5,376 bases of DNA, from positions 1 through 5,376 of the forward strand of contig USNI01000078.1 of the NCBI GenBank assembly GCA_900555975.1, read 5' to 3'. The position numbers were made by a program, and so were the translations under genes. This stretch comes from an uncultured Desulfovibrio sp. (GTDB lineage Bacteria; Desulfobacterota; Desulfovibrionia; Desulfovibrionales; Desulfovibrionaceae). A model generated the notes under the pieces. That model was given only the letters and a program-made list of their open reading frames with translations, was not told the origin of the DNA and did not search any database. This document shows positions 1 through 5,376 of this stretch, piece after piece. Within the stretch, counting starts at the first letter, position 1; every line of letters begins with the position of its first letter.

Positions 1-228
1 CTGGAACGGCTGGTGGAGCAGGAAGACCGGAGGTTGGCGGACGAGGAGATCAAGGTGTTTGTCAGCCAGCTGAACAACAGCTCCGTGGATCTGGGGCTGC
101 GGTTCTGGGTGCCGACGGAAGATTACTGGAATGTCCGCTGGAAGATGCTGGAGGATATCAAGCTGGCTTTTGATGAGGCGGGAATCGCAATCCCGTTCCA
201 GCAGATGGATGTGACCATCAAACAGTGA
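1..228 (+). CDS. MscS-family mechanosensitive ion channel, C-terminal fragment (5' end outside window)
   Basis: This is the last 75 codons of a gene that enters from the left edge, open in frame from base 1 and ending in TGA at 226-228. The family forms homoheptameric inner-membrane channels that open under membrane tension and release solutes during hypo-osmotic shock. The visible part matches the alpha/beta C-terminal portion of the cytoplasmic cage. A strand with the pattern SSVDLGLRFWV is followed by the typical TEDYW, a helix (roughly residues 48-62 of the fragment) and the terminal IPFQQMDV, a near-signature ending of MscS proteins. The pore helices lie outside the window, so channel size and subtype cannot be judged. 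A GTG at 13 is in frame but is internal to the conserved fold and is not taken as a start. The next gene begins 19 bases downstream on the same strand, which suggests co-transcription. The family call is fairly secure; the exact paralogue is unknown. Confidence 0.85.
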   Translation: MERLVEQEDRRLADEEIKVFVSQLNNSSVDLGLRFWVPTEDYWNVRWKMLEDIKLAFDEAGIAIPFQQMDVTIKQ

Positions 229-236
229 ATACAAAT

Positions 237-243
237 GGAGGAG
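237..243 (+). promoter_or_regulatory. Ribosome binding site of the M16C peptidase gene
   Basis: GGAGGAG lies just upstream of the ATG at 248; its GGAGG core is six bases from the start codon. This is a near-perfect Shine-Dalgarno sequence at good spacing and fixes 248 as the start. It sits in the 19-base gap after the channel gene. Confidence 0.85.
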
Positions 244-247
244 CGAC

Positions 248-3148
248 ATGCATAAGGCATATGAACTGATCAAAGAAGAGGAACTGGGGAGTCTTCAGGC
301 TAAGGGGTATGTGCTGCGACACAAAAAGAGCGGAGCTCATGTGGCGCTGATCAAAAACGACGACGATAACAAGGTGTTCTATATCGGATTTCGGACGCCG
401 CCGAAGGATTCCACGGGCGTAGCCCACATTCTTGAACATTCCGTGCTCTGCGGTTCCGACCGGTATCCGGTGAAGGAACCGTTCGTGGAGCTTCTGAAAA
501 GTTCCCTTCAGACCTTCCTCAACGCGCTCACCTTTCCCGACAAGACCTGTTATCCGGTGGCGAGCTGCAATCTGCAGGACTTCTACAATCTCATCGACGT
601 GTATCTCGACGCGGTGTTTCATCCCCGCATCGACGAGAACGTGCTGCGTCAGGAGGGCTGGCACATCGAGACCGACGGTTCCGACGCCCCCTGGCAGTTC
701 AAGGGCGTGGTGTTCAATGAAATGAAGGGCGTGTATTCGTCGCCGGATTCCGTGCTCATGGAGGAATGCCAGCACGCGGTGTTCCCGGACATGCTCTACA
801 GCCTTGATTCCGGCGGTGATCCGGCCGAAATTCCGTCTCTGACCTTCGAGGCCTTCCGCGAATTTCATGCGGACTACTATCATCCGTCCAACGCCAGATT
901 CTTCTTCTGGGGCGATGATCCCGAAGAAGCTCGTCTGGAGCGCATGGCCCTCGTGCTCGCGCCCTATGAAAGGCGTGAGGTTTCTTCGGAAGTGCCGCTT
1001 CAGCCCCGTCTTGCCTCGCCCCGCCTTGTGGAGGTTCCCTATGCGGCGTCCGAGGGTGAGGATGCGGACAAGGCGCACGTGGCCGTGAACTGGCTTCTGT
1101 GCGAAACGAAGGACACCGAGGAGATGTTCGTGCTCAACATGCTCGAGCACATCATCGCCGGACTTCCCGGTTCACCGCTGCGCAAGGCGCTCATGGATTC
1201 CGGTCTCGGCGAGGACATTTCCGGCTGCGGCCTTGAGGGGGATCTGCGCCAGTCCTATTTTTCCATGGGGCTTCGTTCCATCAATGCGGAGGACGCCTCC
1301 GAAGTGGAACGCCTCATGATGGACACGCTCGCCGGTCTGGCGGAAAACGGCGTGCCCGCGCCGGCCGTGGAGGCCGCGCTCAATTCTCTGGAGTTCATGC
1401 TGCGCGAGAACAATACGGGTTCGTTTCCGCGGGGACTGGCCGCCATGTTCCGCAGTCTGTCGGACTGGCTGTACGACGGCGACGCCTTTGCGCCGCTTGC
1501 ATGGGAAAAGCCCCTTGCGTCCATCAAGAGCCGGCTTGCGTCCGGGGAGAAGGTGTTCGAGAACGCCATCCGCCGCTGGTTCCTGGACAATACGCATCGC
1601 GTGACGGTTCTGCTTCTGCCGGACGCCGGTCTTGCCGCCGCGCGGCAGTCGGCCGAAGATGCGAAGCTTGCCGCGCTGCGGGCGGGCATGAGCGAAGAGC
1701 AGCGCGCCGGGGTGGCCGAAGCGGCGGCCGCGCTCAGGGCCGCGCAGCAGAAGCCCGATTCTCAGGAAGCGCTCGACACCATACCGAGTCTGGGCAAGCA
1801 GGATCTTCCGGCGGAAAATGCCGTCATCGCCTGCGCCGTGGAGAAGAAGGACGGTCTGGATGTCGTGACGCACGATCTGGATACCACGGGCATTCTCTAT
1901 GCGCGCATGGCCTTTGATCTTTCAGCCGTGCCTTCGCGCCTTCTGCCGCTCACGCCGCTCTATGCCCGCGCGCTTACGGAACTCGGCACGAAGCACAGCG
2001 ACTATGTGAAGCTCGGTTTTGAGATTTCGGCGCATACCGGCAGTCTCGGAGCCGGAGCCGTGGTGCTGCCGCGTCTGTCCGACGCCGCGCCGGTCACCTT
2101 CCTTTCGTTCTCGGGCAAGTGCACGGCGGACAAGGTGGACAGAATGACCGCGCTCATGGAGGAGATCCTTTCCGAGCCGGACTTCGACAACAGGGAACGG
2201 TTCATGCAGATGGCCCTTGAGGAAAAGGCGCGCATGGAACAGGCCGCCGTGCCTTCGGGGCACACGCTGGTCAACACCCGTCTGAACGGCAGATTGTCCG
2301 CGGCCGGACGCATTTCCGAGGAAATGAACGGCGTGAACGCGCTCTTCCATGTGCGCGAACTCATCCGCAGGCTGGAACAGGACTGGGAATCCGTGCGTCT
2401 GGATCTTGTCGGACTGCATGAGCGCATCATCCGCAGGAACGGGCTGAAGCTGGATCTGACGGCGGACGGCGCACTTCTTGACACGTCGCGCCGGTCGCTG
2501 GAAGCGCTGGCGTTCCGTCTTCCCTCGCGGGAGATGGAGGCTTGCGCTCTGGAATTCGACGCGCTTCCGGGAGCGGAACTTCTGAGCATTCCCGCGCAGG
2601 TCAACTATGTGGGGCTTGGTCTGAGCCTGAAGGATACCGGCTATCGCTACAGCGGTTCTCAGGCGGTCATTCTCCGCCATCTGCGCATGGGCTATCTGTG
2701 GGACCGCGTGCGCGTGCAGGGCGGAGCCTACGGCTGCTTCGCCCGCTACGGGCGCGCCACCGGAGCCTTCACCTTTGCCTCCTACCGGGATCCCAACGTG
2801 GAGAACACGCTGCGCGTGTACCGGGAAACGGCGGACTATCTGGGCAATCTTTCTCTTTCCGAGGCCGACATCACCCGCGCGGTGGTGGGCGCCATCGGCG
2901 ATGTGGACGCCTACATGCTGCCCGGAGCCAAGGGGGCGACGGCGTTTTCCCGCTGGATGACCGGCGAGACGGATGAGGAACGTCAGCGCATACGCGAGGA
3001 GATTCTTTCCACGCGTCTTTCCGATTTTCATGATTTCGCGCCCTATCTTGCGGCCGGACTGAAGAAGGCCGTGCCCTGCGTGCTCGGCGGAACCGACGCC
3101 GAGGCGGCGGCTTCGGCGGAAGGCTGGACCACAACCCGGGTGTTGTAG
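248..3148 (+). CDS. M16C family zinc metallopeptidase, presequence protease (PreP/Cym1/falcilysin) type
   Basis: This 966-residue protein has the size and layout of the PreP branch of peptidase family M16, which degrades short unfolded peptides inside a closed two-halved chamber. The inverted zinc motif HILEH is at residues 60-64 (H60 and H64 as ligands, E63 as general base). The distal zinc ligand is probably E158 in NEMKG. A C-terminal GGAYG element places R822 and Y828 six residues apart, the spacing of the Arg/Tyr pair that binds substrate in plant PreP. The two halves are joined by a charged, Ala-rich helical hinge (about 480-510) ending near TIPSL (511-515), typical of the M16C-associated region. 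No signal peptide or membrane segment is visible, so a cytoplasmic location is inferred. In organelles the family clears cleaved targeting peptides; the bacterial substrate is not shown here. All key residues are present, so it should be active. ATG at 248 has a strong ribosome binding site. The gene ends 23 bases before the TPR gene. Confidence 0.95.
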   Translation: MHKAYELIKEEELGSLQAKGYVLRHKKSGAHVALIKNDDDNKVFYIGFRTPPKDSTGVAHILEHSVLCGSDRYPVKEPFVELLKSSLQTFLNALTFPDKTCYPVASCNLQDFYNLIDVYLDAVFHPRIDENVLRQEGWHIETDGSDAPWQFKGVVFNEMKGVYSSPDSVLMEECQHAVFPDMLYSLDSGGDPAEIPSLTFEAFREFHADYYHPSNARFFFWGDDPEEARLERMALVLAPYERREVSSEVPLQPRLASPRLVEVPYAASEGEDADKAHVAVNWLLCETKDTEEMFVLNMLEHIIAGLPGSPLRKALMDSGLGEDISGCGLEGDLRQSYFSMGLRSINAEDASEVERLMMDTLAGLAENGVPAPAVEAALNSLEFMLRENNTGSFPRGLAAMFRSLSDWLYDGDAFAPLAWEKPLASIKSRLASGEKVFENAIRRWFLDNTHRVTVLLLPDAGLAAARQSAEDAKLAALRAGMSEEQRAGVAEAAAALRAAQQKPDSQEALDTIPSLGKQDLPAENAVIACAVEKKDGLDVVTHDLDTTGILYARMAFDLSAVPSRLLPLTPLYARALTELGTKHSDYVKLGFEISAHTGSLGAGAVVLPRLSDAAPVTFLSFSGKCTADKVDRMTALMEEILSEPDFDNRERFMQMALEEKARMEQAAVPSGHTLVNTRLNGRLSAAGRISEEMNGVNALFHVRELIRRLEQDWESVRLDLVGLHERIIRRNGLKLDLTADGALLDTSRRSLEALAFRLPSREMEACALEFDALPGAELLSIPAQVNYVGLGLSLKDTGYRYSGSQAVILRHLRMGYLWDRVRVQGGAYGCFARYGRATGAFTFASYRDPNVENTLRVYRETADYLGNLSLSEADITRAVVGAIGDVDAYMLPGAKGATAFSRWMTGETDEERQRIREEILSTRLSDFHDFAPYLAAGLKKAVPCVLGGTDAEAAASAEGWTTTRVL

Positions 3149-3159
3149 ACGCGGACGCG

Positions 3160-3165
3160 AAGGAG
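3160..3165 (+). promoter_or_regulatory. Ribosome binding site of the TPR protein gene
   Basis: AAGGAG lies six bases before the ATG at 3172, within the 23-base gap after the peptidase stop codon. It supports this start over the in-frame ATG at 3199 (residue 10), which would cut into the membrane anchor and has no comparable site. Confidence 0.8.
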
Positions 3166-3171
3166 AGCTTC

Positions 3172-3999
3172 ATGAAAAGTGAAAAGACGCGCGGCACCAT
3201 GCTGACGAGTTCTGCGGTCATCTTGTGCCTGGCGACCTTTGCGGCCGGCTTCGTGAGCGGCAGCGTGGTGTCGGAACACCGGGCAGCCGGCGGGCAGCAG
3301 ACGGCCGCCGTCGCCCCGGCGCCGGAGCCTGTCGTTCCGAGCTCCCAGCAGCAGGCGGAGCATATTCAGCATCTGAGGGAGGAGGCCATGCGTTCTCCCG
3401 GGGATGCGGCCCTGTGGACGAATCTCGGCAACGCCTGCTACGACGCCGGCGATGCCGACGGAGCCATCGAGGCGTACGGCCGTTCCCTCGCCCTGGAACC
3501 CGGCAATGCCGACGTCCGCACGGACATGGGCAACATGTACCGCATGAAGGGAGAGCCGGAACAGGCGGTGGCCTGCTATGATCAGGCGCTCAGGGATCAT
3601 CCCGGGCACAGAAACGCGGTGTTCAACAAGGGCGTGACCATGCTGCTCGATCTGGAACGGCCTGAAGAGGCCGTGGCCTTCTGGCGTTCCGTGGTGGAGA
3701 AGCAGCCCGACTTCACGCTTTCAAGCGGCATAGAGCTTCGTCAGGCCATGCCCGGCGTGGTGTCGGACGCGGCCCTGCAGCTTGAGGCGCACGGCCGGAA
3801 GGAGGTCGCGCTGCGGGCCTATGAAGAGGCGCTGAAGCTGGACGACTCCTTTGCCCCGGCGCTGGTGCACCGCGCCTGGCTTCTTGAGGGCATGGGGCGC
3901 GCCGACGAGGCTCAGTCTCTGTGGAAGCGCGTTGTCGAACTGTATCCCGATGCCACGGATCCGACGGGAAAACCTGTCCGCGACCGCATCAAGCAATAA
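3172..3999 (+). CDS. Membrane-anchored tetratricopeptide-repeat (TPR) protein
   Basis: The 275-residue product starts with a basic stretch (MKSEKTRG) followed by one hydrophobic segment at about residues 11-33. By the positive-inside rule this is a signal anchor that leaves the rest in the periplasm; a cleaved signal peptide is also possible. A low-complexity Ala/Pro/Gln linker (about 38-62) leads to TPR-like helix pairs at about 79-112, 113-146, 147-180, 194-227 and 228-261. The first two are the most canonical, with WTNLGNACYDAGDADGAIEAY-type spacing of Leu, Gly, Ala and Tyr; the last three are more divergent. TPR arrays bind partner proteins, so the likely role is as a scaffold or assembly factor, but no partner can be named. 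The overall shape (anchor, linker, TPRs) resembles the TPR part of cytochrome c maturation factors such as CcmI/NrfG, yet no cytochrome genes are nearby, so that link is weak. The next gene starts 15 bases after the TAA. Confidence 0.85.
   Translation: MKSEKTRGTMLTSSAVILCLATFAAGFVSGSVVSEHRAAGGQQTAAVAPAPEPVVPSSQQQAEHIQHLREEAMRSPGDAALWTNLGNACYDAGDADGAIEAYGRSLALEPGNADVRTDMGNMYRMKGEPEQAVACYDQALRDHPGHRNAVFNKGVTMLLDLERPEEAVAFWRSVVEKQPDFTLSSGIELRQAMPGVVSDAALQLEAHGRKEVALRAYEEALKLDDSFAPALVHRAWLLEGMGRADEAQSLWKRVVELYPDATDPTGKPVRDRIKQ
3202..3270 (+). other. Signal anchor / transmembrane segment of the TPR protein
   Basis: Codons 11-33 encode an uninterrupted run of small and hydrophobic residues with no charge, preceded by three basic residues within the first seven. 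The small-residue pattern (AAGFVSGSVV) near its end lacks a clear A-x-A cleavage site, which favours an uncleaved anchor. Confidence 0.65.
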
Positions 4000-4014
4000 T
4001 CATACCGGACTGTC

Positions 4015-4104
4015 ATGCTTCCGTTTTCTTTTTCTTTCATTCGCATCGTCATGTCGGTTGCGACGCTTTGCGTGCTTCTCGGCGCGCCGTTTCCGCTGGC
4101 GGCG
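4015..4104 (+). other. Signal peptide of the 7TM sensor protein
   Basis: Codons 1-30 encode a short n-region with one arginine (residue 10), a hydrophobic core (IVMSVATLCVLLGA) and a PLAA end followed by an acidic, Pro-rich mature start. This implies that the domain before the first of the seven helices lies in the periplasm. The cleavage position is approximate. Confidence 0.7.
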
Positions 4105-5376
4105 GAAACGGCGGAGCCCGGCGTCGTCATTGCCGGGCCTGCGCCTTCCGTGTCGGTTCCCGAACCTGTGACCATACGGGCGGAACCGCAGCCGCAGGCT
4201 CCGCCTCCGCTGGAGAGGCGCTCTTCGGCGTCCAGACTGGGCGTGCGTTCCGTGCTCACCATGCTTGCCGATCCCGACGGCAGTCTGGATCAGAAGACCG
4301 CGGCCGCAAGTCTCTCCCGCTTCGTTCCGTTTGCCGTCGACGTGCTGTCGCGCAGTCCCGGCGTGCTGTGGCTGCATCTCGACCTCGCCGACGTGAAGGA
4401 CGCCGCGCCGCATACGCTGTGGCTCGATCTCGGCTCGCAGATTCCGTCCGGGGTGTCCGTGTGGCTGTCTCCGGACGGGCGGGACTTTGAGCAGGTCGGG
4501 GCCGGATTCTCCGGACTGTATGATCTTCTTCCCGCCGGGGAGCGGGGACAGGTGCTCATCCGCATGGACGGACTGCCCGGACTGTGGTTCCGTCCGGCGC
4601 TGTGCTCGCCGTCGGCGGTGGTGACGTCTCCGGAGCGGCTCGGACACATGCTTTGTCTGGCGGCGCTGGCCGTGCTTGGCGCGCTTTCTCTGCTGCTCAG
4701 CGTGACGGAGCGAAGCGAGGGCCGGTTCTGGACGGGCGTGCTTGCCCTGGCGGCGCTGACGCAGATACTGTGGGGCGTGCCTTCCATGCCCACGGGGCAT
4801 GTGGGAACGGGCGCGTTTCCCGGTATGTTTGCGGCGGGCGTGGCGCTGTTCATGCTGCCTCATGCCGGACGCGTGGTCATGCGCACGCGAGAGACTTCGC
4901 CGTTCGTGGACACGCTTTTTCTTCTTTTCGCGCTGCCGGGGGCGTGCGCGGCCATCGTTCCGCTTCTTCCCGGCATGGCATGGACGGTGCGGCTGCTGCC
5001 TCTGTGGCCGCTTGCGGCCCTGCTCTGTCTTGTGCCGTCCGTGGTGCTCCTTTTCCGCGGCGTGCGGGGAAGCGGTTCGTTTACGCTGAGCTGTCTTTTC
5101 ATGGGAGGCGGCGCCGTCGTCTCGCTGTGGGGACTCGTGCACGGACTGGAGAGTCCGTGGTGGGGGCTTGCCGTGCAGGCGGGGCAGGCTGCGGGCGTGC
5201 TGCTTCTCTCCTCGGCCGCGCCCCGGCGGGCGGAGGACGAGGTTCCCGCGAAGGAGCCGGCGCTCGACATCGCGCCGCGCAGACCTGTGGAGAACCGGAC
5301 CAACACCTATCGGGACAACAGTCTTGCCGCGTTGCGCCGGGCCTTCCGCGGTACCGTGGAGGAGCTGTTCGAGGAG
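4015..5376 (+). CDS. 7TM-DISM type membrane sensor protein, N-terminal 454 residues (3' end outside window)
   Basis: An open frame runs from ATG 4015 to the right edge with no stop, giving 454 codons of a longer protein. A signal peptide covers about residues 1-30 (cleavage near PLAA), then a Pro-rich stretch (about 41-66). Residues about 79-200 resemble the periplasmic 7TMR-DISMED2 beta-sandwich: a short helix with LADPDGSLD, then LWLHLDL, LWLDLG and VWLSPDG strands, ending in LWFRPAL. Seven hydrophobic helices follow at about 209-230, 237-257, 264-284, 298-317, 325-348, 355-376 and 382-400, matching the 7TM-DISM architecture of ligand-sensing signal transducers. The chain then enters the cytoplasm through a charged linker and a helix (about 433-454) cut by the window end. 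In this family the output is often a histidine kinase, GGDEF or guanylate cyclase domain; none is visible, so the output is unknown. A histidine kinase is a guess. It is probably co-transcribed with the TPR gene. ATG 4051 (residue 13) is an alternative start but would shorten the signal peptide. Confidence 0.7.
   Translation, partial: MLPFSFSFIRIVMSVATLCVLLGAPFPLAAETAEPGVVIAGPAPSVSVPEPVTIRAEPQPQAPPPLERRSSASRLGVRSVLTMLADPDGSLDQKTAAASLSRFVPFAVDVLSRSPGVLWLHLDLADVKDAAPHTLWLDLGSQIPSGVSVWLSPDGRDFEQVGAGFSGLYDLLPAGERGQVLIRMDGLPGLWFRPALCSPSAVVTSPERLGHMLCLAALAVLGALSLLLSVTERSEGRFWTGVLALAALTQILWGVPSMPTGHVGTGAFPGMFAAGVALFMLPHAGRVVMRTRETSPFVDTLFLLFALPGACAAIVPLLPGMAWTVRLLPLWPLAALLCLVPSVVLLFRGVRGSGSFTLSCLFMGGGAVVSLWGLVHGLESPWWGLAVQAGQAAGVLLLSSAAPRRAEDEVPAKEPALDIAPRRPVENRTNTYRDNSLAALRRAFRGTVEELFEE
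4639..5214 (+). other. Seven-helix membrane region of the sensor protein
   Basis: Codons 209-400 encode seven hydrophobic stretches of about 19-24 residues separated by short loops. Basic residues cluster in the loops after helices 1, 3 and 5 (TERSEGR, RVVMRTR, RGVRGSG) and after helix 7 (PRR), which places these loops in the cytoplasm. With an exported N-terminal domain this gives an out-to-in topology with the C-terminus inside, as expected for a 7TM-DISM receptor. Segment limits were judged by eye. Confidence 0.65.

Noticed and set aside
218..1150. Minus-strand open frame (310 codons) opposite the start of the protease gene
   Set aside because: It lies opposite the conserved zinc-binding part of the protease, and its His/Arg-rich translation shows no family motif.
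1501..1917. Plus-strand out-of-frame open frame (138 codons) inside the protease gene
   Set aside because: The translation is Arg/Gly/Ala-rich low complexity, wholly inside a conserved gene in another frame, with no ribosome binding site.
1922..3031. Minus-strand open frame (369 codons) opposite the C-terminal half of the protease
   Set aside because: It is antisense to a clearly conserved coding region, with biased composition and no motif.
4006..4040. Possible terminator: CGGA/TCCG stem followed by a T-rich stretch
   Set aside because: The stem is only four pairs with a ten-base loop, and the T-rich stretch encodes the Phe/Ser-rich start of the sensor's signal peptide. It is too weak to call.
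4000..5142. Long minus-strand open frame (380 codons) opposite the sensor gene
   Set aside because: Its product is extremely rich in Arg, His, Gln and Lys with no recognisable fold. It is the antisense shadow of a GC-rich gene whose + strand frame encodes a coherent signal peptide, domain and seven helices.
3172..5376. TPR and sensor genes as one gene broken by the TAA at 3997
   Set aside because: The two are in the same frame, but the second begins with its own signal peptide directly after the stop, and the TPR protein ends after a complete repeat. Two separate genes fit better than a nonsense mutation.

Overview
The window carries four genes, all on the + strand and tightly packed (gaps of 19, 23 and 15 bases), so they look like one transcription unit. 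No promoter, terminator, RNA gene, mobile element, CRISPR array or long repeat could be recognised. The GC-rich sequence (hand-counted stretches of the later genes are about 65-78% GC), the Gram-negative style export signals and the gene types suggest a delta-proteobacterium-like organism, perhaps a Desulfovibrio relative. This is an impression from protein style and not a demonstrated assignment.

Layout: (1) positions 1-228, the C-terminal end of an MscS-family small-conductance mechanosensitive channel whose start lies outside the window. (2) positions 248-3148, a complete 966-residue M16C zinc metallopeptidase of the presequence protease (PreP/Cym1/falcilysin) type, with the inverted HxxEH zinc motif, the distal glutamate and the C-terminal Arg/Tyr pair all present. 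(3) positions 3172-3999, a 275-residue tetratricopeptide-repeat protein with an N-terminal membrane anchor, probably facing the periplasm. (4) position 4015 to the window end, a long open frame with no stop inside the window. It encodes a signal peptide, a proline-rich stretch, a periplasmic domain resembling 7TMR-DISMED2, seven predicted membrane helices and the beginning of a cytoplasmic helix. It is probably the sensor part of a 7TM-DISM signalling protein whose output domain lies beyond the window.

Together the cluster links an inner-membrane tension channel, a cytoplasmic peptide-degrading protease, a membrane-tethered TPR scaffold and a membrane sensor. A shared envelope or stress role is possible, but gene order alone does not show it. 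The least ordinary points are the truncated 7TM sensor, its start without a clear ribosome binding site, a paired internal duplication in the TPR protein, and a drop in GC over roughly the first 370 bases.
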